DNA of 64,000 nucleotides from Icerya purchasi. Taxonomy: Eukaryota > Arthropoda > Insecta > Hemiptera > Monophlebidae. Position numbers and translations under genes: made by a program. The stretch lies in NCBI GenBank assembly GCA_039619475.1, contig CM077115.1, positions 539,866,315-539,930,314 of the forward strand. Reading direction: 5' to 3'. This document shows positions 26,212 through 37,498 of this stretch, one piece after another (within the stretch, counting starts at the first letter, position 1; each line of letters opens with the position of its first letter). Below the pieces are notes generated by a model, which saw only the letters and a program-made list of their open reading frames with translations, searched no databases and was not told the origin of the DNA.

Positions 26212-26281
26212 CATAGGCGTAGCGCCAGAATTTTGCTTAAAGGAAGGCCAAATTAGATTTTTTGATGACCAGCAATAGTAG

Positions 26282-26318
<37 letters not shown>

Positions 26319-26803
26319 TAAAAACACAAGTGACTTTAAATAAAGCGCTAATTTAAAATTTGTTAAAATAAAAAACAAAAAAGTAACTAAAGTTAATATA
26401 GAATCATTTAACATACTGTTTTCTAAATATAAAATGCAGCAATTGGAACAAATACAAATATAGCAAAACGAATTTAAACGTAAAAACGATATATATTACT
26501 TTTAGAAACCTTTTCAGGCACGGCGGCCATCATCAGCTAAAAATTAAACCTTACAAAGTATGTGAAGACATTATTTTAAGTTTAGCGAAAAATCTGTCGA
26601 CATTTCGAGATCATTCTAAAACATTTTTTCTATTTAAAATGGGAATTTCCAAACACAAGTAAATGTTCTTGTCAAATACAATTCTTACGGCCTAAAACTA
26701 CTCAATCTCTGCTGTTCAAAATGTATTAATTCAACAACTTGTTAATACAATACGAATTTAATATTAAAAATCAACAAAAGTTAATATCGTAGATACGCCA
26801 TTG
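26212..26803. mobile_element. Candidate hAT-like MITE with imperfect 8-bp target duplication
   Basis: It starts CATAGGCGTAGCGCCAG, and the reverse complement of its end is CAATGGCGTATCTACG, so the termini agree roughly. The 8 bases on either side are cgtacaat and tgtataat, six of eight identical. The interior is non-coding and includes a 32-base poly(T) at 26286-26317. The start resembles the termini of hAT MITE family 2 in the window. The evidence is moderate because both the terminal match and the duplication are imperfect. Confidence 0.45.
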
Positions 26804-27031
26804 TGTATAATTAACCGAATACTTTAAAATATAAATATTTTTTAACGAATGACAATTTTATTTTTTATTCTCTGTTGTTAAAATCTTATTAAATAATTTT
26901 ATTTAAACCAGCTAACGTGACGTAGTTAGTTAAGCAATAGCGTTTTGTTCAGGTAGGACATGCCGCTGCCGCACACTAACACTCCAAAAATGTCATTTGC
27001 GCTCGGTTAATATCATCAGCTAACGCGCCAA

Positions 27032-27072
<41 letters not shown>
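27032..27072. repeat. (TAA)n microsatellite
   Basis: Read directly; it ends about 45 bp before the recognisable start of LINE-A copy 8. Confidence 0.95.
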
Positions 27073-27075
<3 letters not shown>

Positions 27076-27115
27076 TAAATAAATTTACAAACATTAAATG
27101 GCTTTGTTTTTATAA

Positions 27116-27680
27116 ATGATACATCCTCTTTATTATACTAGAGTCTTTTGTAATTTCGCTTTCATATGCAAATCATGGTTTGACTCTTACGTCTTCTCTT
27201 TCTCCAACCCGGATTCCTTTTTCTTGTCTATTCAGCCTTCCCTTCCTCGTTTCCCCTGGTTTCTTGACTTTCCTTCCATGCGTCGTTCCAACATCTCTGC
27301 GATTTTCCGGCTGCGCTTTGAGTTTGCTTCCTTCCTCGCTTTTCTGTTACTCTCTTGTGCTGTCTCCTTCTTGTCCACTGCTCCCCCCCCCAGTATCCAA
27401 TTTGTGCGTGACCCCGATCACATAATGTTCGAGTATTCATCTCTTGTGACCGATCAAGCTGCTTTCTACCCCTCCCTTCTACAAATTAGTATTTCCACTC
27501 CATACAGTGCTTCGTTCATTCTCTCCCTTCCTCGTCCTTCTGTTGTCCAGGCTCTTGATTCCTTTTTGTCGGCTATTTCTGATCGTGTAAAGATCTGAGT
27601 CTCTTGCGTCCTTTTTCCTTTTTTCTTGGGCCAATTTGCTTGTGGGCGAACCCCCAAAAAATAATAAAAAAAAAATCTAC
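27116..27680 (+). mobile_element. LINE-A copy 8, C-terminal region in a long open frame
   Basis: An open frame of 160 codons (27116-27598) covers the whole LINE-A C-terminus: SFSNPDSFFLSIQPSLPRF, NISAIFRLRFEFASF, VRDPDHIMFEYSSLVTDQ and a final FILSLPRPSVVQALDSFL. This is the longest uninterrupted piece of the C-terminal region here. The HIMFEY block keeps the His, but Tyr stands in the Cys position. The 3' part ends gtgggcgaaccccc followed by an A-rich tail to about 27,680. RT and RNase H are absent because of 5' truncation. The long open frame suggests a younger or luckier copy, but it has no start signal of its own. Confidence 0.8.
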
Positions 27681-28819
27681 AAAAACATCCGCGACTGAAA
27701 ATCAATTTCTTTTTAATATTTTTTTTTTTTTTTTTTGGACATGTCGACTAAGGAAATATGATAATACACACAAGGCCGGCTCGAAGCCAGGACAAAACAA
27801 GTACTTTTAATAAATAACAAATATTTCAGTTTATTCAGCGCGCTGGGCTTAAAATAACCTTTGCAAGTCATGCTCTTTCCGTGAACAACGCTGTAACAAC
27901 GACACAAAAACTTTATTCTCTTTTTAAATGTTGTCTTTGATTTTTGCGTTAAACGGCTTTTTGCAGCTCTGCTTTTATAACCAACAATGACATATGTGTA
28001 TATTATGAATACAAAAGCATAAGGAAAGACCTGCCCGCATTTTTAAAGAAAATGAACAGAAATGAATATACAGAAGAAGTAAATAGTTTTTCTTATTCTT
28101 TCGTAATATAATTTTTCTAAGAAGGACCGTGTCAGAACAATCGTAATTTTTATTAATTGGAACTATAATAAAGGAGCAGGTTCCCTTAAGTGTTCTTTTT
28201 GGTTTTTTCTATCTATTTACTTTCCTTTTTTTAATTTAACGTTATCTCGTGGTTGCACATTTCTCCATCGCTTTTTTACCCCAAACCGTATTTTTTCCTT
28301 TTTCGGTTTTTTCCACAAAATACGCACTCGGTGTTGCCAAGTTGATTTTTCCACGGTGATAAGATTTTTTTTACGCCGTTTAATTTCAGGTAAAATGGAA
28401 CTACCAAATCTTTTTCTATAATATTTCCTTTTATTTTTCTCAGCATCTACTTCCGTTGCAGCAAATCTTCTTAGACCGGGTTAATCGCGACCTAACGCAA
28501 TGATATTACTGTTGAAAAAGTTAATTTATTTTACCCCATTCGTATGCTTCACTAAACAATATCGAACTTACAGTTTTCATTTTTCTTTTTCTCTTTGTCT
28601 AACGAATATTGCAAAATTTAAAAATGATGCCCCCCCCCCCGTCTCAAAAAATAGAGAAAAAAATTGCACATCCTAATTTAACATTTTTAGATGTAGTTAA
28701 TGAGAAACAATAAAAAATATATATTATGGAGGACAAACACATGACAAAAACTGTGGATGCGGTGAAAGTAATTATCTTGACAAAGATTTTTATGAAGGTT
28801 AAAAGTAAACATTTGTCAA
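27681..28819. other. No gene recognised
   Basis: AT-rich with T- and A-runs; a run of Cs at 28629-28640. No coding signal seen. Confidence 0.6.
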
Positions 28820-30003
28820 AATTTCACGTTTGCTGCAGCATTAAGGAATAGCCGCCTCACATTCCATGAGCACATTAATTTTCTCTATAAATCCTGTCTT
28901 AAAAGACACTTAATGTTCTTAAATCTCTCTCTCCACTCAGATGGGGAGGCGATCCGTTTATTCTAATAATTCTATTCAAAGCCATCATTCGGTCCAAGCT
29001 CGATTATTTTTCTTTTATCTACGGTAATTCCTCTAGGTCCCTCCTCTCTAAACTTGACGCGATTCAGAACTCGTGCCTCCGTTTGTGGCGATTAGAACCT
29101 TGAAATCATCCCCCATTCTCGCAGTTCTATCAGAATCGGTTACCCAAACACTGTTTATTCGCCGTTCTCAGCTTGGGTATCGCTTCCTAATTAAACGCAT
29201 TCCCATCTCCTCGTCCAAATTTATTTCTTCCTATCTGTATGTCAAAAATCGCTGCCGTTTTTCTCCTTATAAAATCCCAATCCTGTCGCGTAGTATTATT
29301 CTCTCAATTCGTTCTCTTACCTCCACTTTGCAGTCATCCCGATCTATTCTTATTGATTTTTTATAGGTCCCCAGTCATTCCGGAATTGATGGCAACGACA
29401 CAACTGATTCTTTTGCTCGTTCTGCTGGTCGCCTTGATTCATTCCTCAACTATTTCCCTTCTTTAGATATCCTTTCCTTATCCATTTGCAATCACACCTG
29501 ACTTTGGCGGGATATTTATCCCTCTCTATTTTCTAATCGTCATTCGAATTACCTATTTTATTCACCGATTCCTCGTTCCTATCTTTTGGTTCCATTCTAT
29601 TTCTTTCGGTCGTTGCTATTCTATTATCTCCCTAATTCGTCTCCGGATCAATTATTCTCTCCTCCCCTCCTCTCGTTTTCGATTTGCTCTGTTGCCTTCT
29701 CCTTATTGTTCTCTTCGCGATTGTGATCCTTCTCGTATATGTGATGCTGATCACATTTTCTTCCAGTATCCTGCTCTTCGTAATGAACGCTCCCTTTTAT
29801 ACAGTTAGCTCTTGTCATTAGGTTTCCCTACTCCCTCTATAGCGCTTCCTTTATCCTCTCCTTCCTTCATTTTTTGTGGTGCCTGCACTGCTGCCCTTTG
29901 TTGCGTCCATTTCGGAACGCCTAGCTATTTAGTTTTTTAGTTTAGCTTTCCCAGTTGTTGGGTCAGCGCCGCTGGCGCGCCCACAAATAAATTAAAAAAA
30001 AGA
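28820..30003 (+). mobile_element. LINE-A copy 9 with nonsense-mutated, internally deleted RNase H
   Basis: Blocks: SRLTFHEHINFL near 28,847, a linker in the frame 29073-29366 with LFIRRSQLGYRFLIKRI, then directly IILSIRSLTSTLQSSRS. The first half of RNase H (the TDGS and SDS blocks) has been deleted. The frame stops at TAG 29364-29366, where the conserved Trp of the W.P.H.GI.GN motif should be, and continues in the same frame as VPSHSGIDGNDTTDSFARSA. So one Trp-to-stop change ended it. Further on, SLIRLRINYSLLPSSRFRF near 29,625-29,680 and DADHIFFQYPALRNERSLL near 29,747-29,803. The 3' end is gctggcgcgcccacaaataa and an A-rich tail to 30,003. Confidence 0.85.
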
Positions 30004-30091
30004 CTTAGGGCTCTTTTTCCGTATATGTTTATTACACGCGCACACACACGCACAAAATATATTAATGGCTATGCCATTTTTACGCCAAGGG

Positions 30092-30285
30092 TCATCAGGA
30101 ATAGTGTCCTGTCACAAAATTTGTCCCATATATAAGACTTTAATGCGCCATTACCGCTCCTACATCCTCGGGTGGTGAAAATTGAGGCTTATCAGGAAAA
30201 GTGTCCCGTCACGAAAACTGATAAAATGGTTTTAATGCGATAATAGCGCTCCCGCATCCCCTGGTGGTGAAAATTGGAACCGAAA
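30092..30285. repeat. Two diverged tandem units of about 97 bp
   Basis: Units start at about 30,092 (tcatcaggaatagtgtcctg) and 30,189 (ttatcaggaaaagtgtcccg). Both end with a ctggtggtgaaaattg-like string (the first copy has cgggtggtgaaaattg). They are followed by a GC-rich stretch, gccccattccgaggcccgaa, and then a long TA-rich tract. I recall a similar string as a common arthropod dispersed repeat but cannot name it. Confidence 0.7.
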
Positions 30286-30340
30286 ATTAGACCAGGCGGC
30301 GAAGGGGGTTTGCCCCATTCCGAGGCCCGAAGGGGCACGT

Positions 30341-30355
30341 TTATATATGTATATG

Positions 30356-30417
<62 letters not shown>
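30341..30417. repeat. (TATG)n then (TA)n microsatellite
   Basis: Several gtatat units lead into a long pure TA run; read directly. Frames across it encode only Tyr and Ile. Confidence 0.97.
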
Positions 30418-30420
<3 letters not shown>

Positions 30421-30974
30421 CATCAATATTTTAAATGCGATTTTTAGAGGCTGGTTGGTTTATCGTTTAGCGAAAAACCGAAAAAAAGATTCTGGGAACA
30501 GTTGACGTAAAGTAATTTTTTATATAGGAAAATTAAAACAGTCTAACGTGTGAAAATTGATAAAAACTATAGCTATAAAAAAAATTAGAAAAAAAACGCC
30601 GCGATCATTATTTTTGAAATAATTATTTCTCAACGTAAAGAATCAGATTTAATCGTTTCCTAAACGCAGTCATTATATTTGGTTTTTCTTTTTCATTCGA
30701 AAATAACTTATGGATATACTTAGATGGGTGATGAATCATTTATTGAATTCTGAAATTGATGATCTTTGTTGCCCACGAATGGGAACTATTCCTCCAAATG
30801 ATTAAAAAACAAAATATAACAACAGTATTAAAACATTTTTGACCGTTTTTCTCGATAATTCGGAATACACATGCATACAGAATTTGACAGTCCGTTTCGG
30901 CGCTAATAACACAATATTAATGTGTCAAAACCTTTTTTTAAAAAATATAATTTTAAATGTCATTGCGTACTTGT

Positions 30975-30977
<3 letters not shown>

Positions 30978-31041
<64 letters not shown>

Positions 31042-31042
31042 T
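30978..31042. repeat. (TA)n microsatellite, about 65 bp
   Basis: Read directly; interrupted once by a G. Confidence 0.97.
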
Positions 31043-31085
31043 ATAAAACAAAACAACAAAAGAAAATTGATTGCCCAAGGTATTT

Positions 31086-31089
<4 letters not shown>

Positions 31090-31155
<66 letters not shown>

Positions 31156-31156
31156 A
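31090..31156. repeat. (TA)n microsatellite, about 66 bp
   Basis: Read directly. It is the third long TA tract within 820 bp and lies about 50 bp after the previous one. Confidence 0.97.
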
Positions 31157-32631
31157 AAGTAATTACAATACCGCAACAGATTTCGATTAAATGTTCAATA
31201 TTGTTAAGCGGCAATGCATCGGCAATGCGCTAAAAAATAAATGAATACGTAAAAAAATAAATGTATGAAAATAAATAAATATATAAAAGTAAATAAAAAC
31301 ATTAAAAAAAATAAAATAAATAAATAAATAAAAACAAAGCGACCCCCCGACTATCAATAAAAAATATTTGTTACCTGCAATAAGAAATTTCCGATGGAAT
31401 ACTCTTTTAAATAGAATCGGTCAGATTTAGGGCGCTTTTAATATAACTTAAAGCTCGCGCAAAACGTATAGTAGTGAAATAAACGAGAAAAAAAAGTAGT
31501 GTAGATGAAACAACGGAAAATTCTTCATTTTACAATATAATATTGTTAATAACGATGGCGAGTATAAAGCAGAACGACATAAGAACTGAATTAAATCGAA
31601 AAAGATAAGCGAGACAGTTAAGATTTGTGCATCATTAACCGGGACATAACAAGCAAGATAACAAAATATAAATGTCTGTATATATACATATAAAATACAC
31701 GCACATTGTACACTTAATAATATTATTGAACAGAATTGGAAGCCAGAGTCATTTGAACAATGTTACAAAAAAATTGAAAGTTATCATCAAAGAAGGTACT
31801 AAAATAAGACTATACGGTCGTTGAGAAGAAAAAAAAAACGAATCTTCAACAACGAGAATTTTTCGAACACCTCATTAGGAGTACATACAGTTCTGAAATA
31901 CATCGAGAATTACGACGTAAAATTAGTAATATTTATTCGACTGATTCGACATAAATGAAATATTATATTATAAATAAACGTTCAATTTTACAAGAGCGTA
32001 AAAGTTGGGTTAGTAATTGCTTCTAAAATTGTGAATTTCATCTTTTGACTGTCACTAATTCGGTCTATCTATCTACTCTTGACCAAGTACTAGTGCGTAT
32101 TTTCGATGTGCGCTTATGATACGTGTAGTATCGACAAAATAGTTCTCTTACAGAGGAACTTAATAACAACGGACTATCTGCTACTGCACAAGGTTTACGA
32201 AACTGAATTTCCTTTATTTTTTATAGTTTTTACGACACTGTTAATTCTTCTTCTCTATTGCTATTAACTAATGCAATGAATTTAACTTTTTGCACAAAGA
32301 TATAATGCGGAACAGGGCATCTGCGTTTTATAAAGAAATAATTCCCCTTGTCTTAGATTCTCTTATAATAGCAGTACTACCTCGTAGTATAATATAGTAA
32401 GCGTTGTGTGTCTGAAAGAGTCGTGAACTGTACAGGTTTTCAATTTGTTGATTACTAGCTAAATTCGTTTGGAAGAGTTGATAAACTCGGTTAAAATCGA
32501 TTTTTAACGATTTTTAACCGGTTTAGGAAAACTACAATCACAAGCGACTGAAAATATCTAAAATAAATGCATACAACTCATTACAATTATAAATACCACT
32601 AAAACTCCTTTTGCTCGAATTGTGAAGTATT
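31157..32631. other. No gene recognised; AT-rich
   Basis: It includes an AAAT-rich run near 31,250-31,335. No coding signal on either strand. Confidence 0.6.
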
Positions 32632-32928
32632 AAATATAATTAATAAATAGCAAATAAACAGAAACGATATATAATAATACATCTATCCCCAAGAACTTGC
32701 TCGGATCTAGCCCACCATTAGACTTGACAGTGGAAACCTACTGGAGGCGGTATACTGAAAGCAGAAGTTGATTATTATATACGGTAAAAACAGATTCGGA
32801 TAAGTTCCTAATATATGATAATAAATGGAATTTAAAAGACAGTTTTAAAGAAGACCTAGTTTGGAAAAGGTGGGGAATCCTTAATAAATTTTGAAAAGGG
32901 AATTTACTTGACATTATTCCCATTTTTT

Positions 32929-33260
32929 AACCGACTTCAAAAAAGGAGGAGGTATTCAATTCGACTGTATTTTTATTTATTTATTTTATTTTTTTTTAAT
33001 TTTATTTTTTTTTATGTGTATTACCTCAGAACTTACTTCTAGGTGAACCGATTTTGATGATTCTTCTTTTATTTGAAAGGTGATGTTTCTCATGTGGTCC
33101 CCCATTTAAATTTGATCAAGATCTGACCGGTAGTTTTTGAGTTATCCTTAATAGTAATGCGGGAGATTGAAGCTTTTTGGATGCTTTTCATTCATGATTG
33201 TTTTCACCGCCGTCGGGTTAGATTTATTGACTTAAAATACTATAAATTTGCTAAACTACC
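32929..33260 (+). repeat. AACCGACTTCAAAAAAGGAGG-type dispersed repeat
   Basis: It begins aaccgacttcaaaaaaggag, then carries ggtgaaccgattttgatgat, tatttgaaaggtgatg and gtggtcccccatttaa. From memory this combination is a widespread repeat in insect genomes; I cannot give its class with certainty. A shorter relative (aaccgttgaaccaatttta) appears near 36,042. Confidence 0.5.
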
Positions 33261-33368
33261 ATGGAAATGTAGCTTTTGATGTTTTTTACCGTGGAAATAT
33301 CTGTTCTTATTAAAATGTTTTAATTTAATTGAATAAAAATGCACTAAAAAGTTAAATTAAAAATGATC

Positions 33369-33783
33369 CTTTACAAAAAATAAATACCGATACTTGAAGG
33401 TTTATCATAAAAATGCACTAAAAAGTAAAAAATAATTACTCCCGATAAGAAAATATACATCAGACTGATATACCCTTACAGGTGATATTATGATAATTCT
33501 TATACAACATTAATACCTTAATTAGAGTAGAATTCATATTACATATTAAAAGAATAATTAAAAACTGCATTAAATGTGAAATTATTCCCAGATATAGTAA
33601 CATGAATTTAATGCCAACTTTAATTAAGGTATTAATGTTGTATAAGAATTACGATAATATCACCCTTAAGGTGTTATTATATCACTCCGAAATATACTTT
33701 CCTATCGGGAGTAATTGTTTTTTTACTTTTTAGTGCATTTTTATAATAAACCTTGCAGTTGGGTATTTATTTTTTGTAAAAAA
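33369..33783. repeat. Inner foldback with ~160-bp arms
   Basis: The arms are 33369-33528 and 33617-33783, with an 88-bp spacer. The left arm matches the reverse complement of the right arm along its length; long identical stretches include tacaaaaaataaatacc, aaaaatgcactaaaaagtaaaaaa and cttatacaacattaatacct. The string ataaaaatgcactaaaaagt also occurs once more just before the left arm (near 33,336). It is a strong hairpin-former with no coding sequence. Confidence 0.85.
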
Positions 33784-35265
33784 GTATTTTTATTGTTGAT
33801 TTTCTATTAGTTTTTATTTATTCATCGCTATTTTTTTCATTGTTTATTTATTTTTTCGCTTATATTCTATTTTAATTACTTAAATTTATTTCTAACTTTT
33901 CATTGTTTACTTAAGCACCAATGTGCAAATCCTTCAAACATCTAATCTTAAATTCAAACAAAATAAAACTATTAATAATTCCTATTTTAATAAAATATGC
34001 TTAAAGGAGGGTCTCTATTGGCGTTTAAAATAAACAATAAAACGATATAATAATTGTTTTAAATAATAAAACTGAAAAAAAAAAAGAAAAAGTACTTGGA
34101 TTGGCGCTTAAAGAAACAATAAAAAGATAGAAATAAATTTAAGTAAACTAAATGTAAAAGCGAAAAAATAAGAGATAATAATAGAAAATTACAGATAGAT
34201 AAACAAAAACTAATAGTAGAAAATAAAAATGAGATTAACGGTAGAGGTAAATTTTCTTTTGAAAACCTTTTACAAATTCCCCGCCTTTTCAAAACCGAGT
34301 CTCCTTTAAAATTACCTTTGTCCTTTAAATTACGTTTATTATCGTATATTAGGCACAGGATCGAATCTGTTTTTACTATACATATATATATATATATGCG
34401 TATGTTTTGCTTTCAGTATAGCACGGTAGATTTCCACCTTGTAACTGATGATGGGCTAGGCCCGATCACGTTCCTGCGGATAGGTATTATTATTATATAC
34501 CGTTTCCGTTTGTTTACTATTTATGTAATTAATTCATTTTTAAAAACTTTAAAAATAACTCGCACTGGAAAATAAATACATATTAGGGGGGAAACACTAT
34601 TCGGCATCTATAAATAGTCGAAGAGACGGTACAACCCACAACTTTTGTTGTAATCCGAAATATTACACTATTAACGGCTGTAGTCTCTATATTTCTTACA
34701 CTAGACGTACAAACAGCAACTTTTCTACTCTCTTAATATTCTCGACGAGATTTCTCCTCACTTACAAAAAATTCATACACTCAAAGAGAAAAAAAAAAAC
34801 ATTTAATTTCGAAACACATTCAGCACCAATCAAACTGTTCTATTTTTTTAACACTGCTGGCATATCTTACGTCAATTGAAATTCCTTTGCTTATTCGGGC
34901 GGCGACTTAACCATATACGATATAATCATAGACAATCGTACAATCTGTTATTCTATTACCCCGCTGTTTCTTTGTTTGCGCAAAAAATTATACTTTCAAA
35001 AATTTTTTGGTTTAATTAGCAAAAAAAAAAAAACAGAAAAAGTGAACGTAAAAATTGTTTAAAATTATTAAGAATATTCAATCAATCAATTAAAACTTTT
35101 ATTAAGGAAATTGCTTTTATTTAAGAGAAAACGCTGTGATTTTGGAAACTGAGGTGGTGACTTATCATTTAGATCACCAATCAACAACTTTTTTAATAAG
35201 AGGCTAAAAAAAGAAATCGACAGGCGATTCTCAAAAACTTGGGACAAATATTGGTTATTAACCCT

Positions 35266-35309
35266 TAAATGGTAACGATCGGCCAATCCCAGTTACCATT
35301 TAAAGGTGG
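35266..35309. repeat. Short hairpin next to a TTAA
   Basis: The left stem ccttaaatggtaac pairs with the right stem gttaccatttaaagg around a ~15-bp loop; a TTAA lies just before it. It may be the remains of two facing transposon ends, but there is too little sequence to name. Confidence 0.5.
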
Positions 35310-35450
35310 TGCCGAAAATTACGTTGGCTAGTTCAATTATCGTAACGGCCAAATTTTCAATGCATATATACTACTAATGATAACTCACAGTTATGAAATA
35401 TGGGTTTTAACTTTAAAAATTATAAATTATCATAAAAAAAGTGTATTATC

Positions 35451-35488
<38 letters not shown>
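35451..35488. repeat. (TAA)n microsatellite
   Basis: Read directly. Confidence 0.95.
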
Positions 35489-35490
<2 letters not shown>

Positions 35491-36989
35491 TCGAATTAGC
35501 CTAATATACAAAAATTAAAATATAATAATACGGATGTGATGAAATTCATCAAAAGAAAAAATTGGGACTGTGCAGGCCAGACAGTAGGATTTATTTCCGA
35601 AAAGCAAACATCAAATACCCCCGGGGCCCCCCGATATACATATTTCATCGTATAATAAATGAAATTCTGACGATACTAGAACGTTCAAAAAACATCTTTC
35701 GAAGTACGTATTAAATTCTTTTTATTAACGAACAGAAATATATCGCATAAAACAGATGTAAACACAACCAAGTTTAGTGGTGCGATATTTCTCTTATGTA
35801 AACGTATATTTAATTACGGTTTTATGTCTAGGGTCTGTCGAAGGTGGTATATAGAAACCAACAGCAACCGCACTCTTTGTTCATAATTCAGCCCAAATAG
35901 GTTCGAGTAAATGTGCCTGCTGCACAATAAATGCGCTATGTGCTAAACGCTGATACCATACAAACATAAAGGTATACACAGCCAAGGACAAATATGTGAG
36001 TGTATAGCGTGCTTGTATATATGTTTACGTTTATCGTAAAAACCGTTGAACCAATTTTATGAAATTTTCAGCAACCTAGTTTTCATATTAAATTCTGTGT
36101 AACATTACACGCTTATCGGCAAAATACTATTTCAAAAAATACTGACGAAACATAAAAACAGATTATTATTATTCCTACTTTTAATTATCAAAAAAAACAA
36201 CAACAGCGAAGAACTACTATGTGATCGGTAAAAGCAAAATCAATAATTTACTAATTACATATATTTCGTATTATTGTCTTATTTAACGTCTCTTGGATTA
36301 AATTCTCAAAATTTAATAGTCCTAACTGCACATTATTAATCGAATGATACGAAGAAGTAAAAATACCGCTAATTTGCAAACGAAATTCTGTCTTCCGTCC
36401 GCGTGCATACATACACACTCCGGTGCACTGACATACTTCTTTCTTTTTTTTTTTTTTTTTTTGCGTTGTCCATACATTCGAACACGCAAAAAACATATAT
36501 CGCGAAATTTGTAATTTCAATTTTTGGAGGTGATTACAATATACACCTTCCAGCGTCGGCACGTTAAAAAAAAATCGCTAAGAAAAACTTATTAGATACG
36601 ATTTTAAGAGTCAAAAAATTCCTGTTTATAACGATATATCTATTTTCCTCTCCAAACTACCCGCGCACTCAATCGGAAGTGCACCGACGGTAAGCTCCTG
36701 ACCAGTTTTTATCGCCTTCTTTTATATGTATATATTTTTAAATAATTACCTAAAAATACATTCGACAAATATTCAATGGTACTCATCATCATTCTTAAAA
36801 TGATTTAATTACATTACTTTCATAAAGTGTAATACGGACTTAATTTATCAGTATGGGAGAAGGATACAAAAAATAGACTGCTTTGAATCTTTTTTTTTTT
36901 TTTTTTTTCCTGTTCCAATACACAAATCAAAAATGCCAAATAAACTTAAATGAAAAAATCAAGAAGCCGCAAAAATACATGCATTCTAG

Positions 36990-37465
36990 TTTTAATGAAG
37001 TCAAAATTGCTGTTATATAATGCAGCTATCAAACCGGTGTGGACTTACGATATATTTCTTCTTTGGGGGAGCAGCAACATCAGCGTCTAATATTTTAATA
37101 ATCACGAAGCGATGCCAGTCAAAAATACTAAGAATAATAGCCAATGCACCGTGTGGTACATGCGCAAATGATAACTTACATCGGGATATCTAAATGTGCC
37201 GGAGGTAAGTAAAGTAATTAAAAATTATAGCGAGCGTTACCCGCGTAGCTTAGTAGGCCACCCTAATCCGCTTGCAGTTGATTTATTAGACTCGGGCAAC
37301 GACAATCATATAGACTAAATCGTTATACGCCCCTAGACCTTACCCATCGGTTTGATTGACTGCTAAAGCAACGCGGAGTGTTATTGTTGAATGGCATCTC
37401 CCATCGTGTCATAACCTCCATTCCAATTGCTTATTGGCTACATCAGCCAGATCAAAATTTTAAAC

Positions 37466-37493
<28 letters not shown>
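36990..37493 (+). mobile_element. Jockey-clade LINE, C-terminal end and poly(A) tail
   Basis: From about 36,998 a frame reads KLLLYNAAIKPVWTYDIFLL, then WGSSNISV and a stop. Further on, near 37,190-37,305, LNVPEVSKVIKNYSERYPR and HPNPLAVDLLDSGN are readable. YNA.IKP.WTY, followed by the HPN.LA..LLD block, is the characteristic end of Jockey-clade ORF2 proteins, which lack RNase H. The same region is present in the longer Jockey copy at 61.8-62.1 kb. A 28-base poly(A) at 37466-37493 is the expected 3' tail. The copy is 5'-truncated and interrupted by stops. Confidence 0.8.

Positions 37494-37498
<5 letters not shown>

Larger units (their letters stand above)
32632..34530. mobile_element. Large nested inverted-repeat element (about 1.9 kb)
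   Basis: The outer arms are about 32,632-32,930 and 34,215-34,530. The left arm aligns with the reverse complement of the right arm over some 250-300 bp with clear but imperfect identity; anchors are tgatcgggcctagccc / gctcggatctagccc, tttctgctttcagtata-type stretches and cgaatctgtttttac. Between them lie a string known from many insect repeats (aaccgacttcaaaaaagg at 32,929) and a second, tighter foldback at 33369-33783. No transposase is visible. It could be one large foldback transposon, or two copies of one element in opposite orientation with later insertions. Confidence 0.7.
34531..36989. other. No gene recognised; microsatellites and one small hairpin
   Basis: It contains a (TAA)n tract at 35451-35488, poly(T) runs near 36,445-36,462 and 36,891-36,908, and an inverted repeat at 35266-35309 (ccttaaatggtaac ... 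gttaccatttaaagg). Open frames are short and unrecognised. Confidence 0.55.

Noticed and set aside
30839..31233. Open frames of about 100 codons on both strands
   Set aside because: They run through TA microsatellites and encode mainly alternating Tyr-Ile; simple-sequence artefacts.
36030..36110. Second AACCGACTTC-type repeat copy
   Set aside because: Only a short string (aaccgttgaaccaatttta) is shared, too little to annotate as an element.
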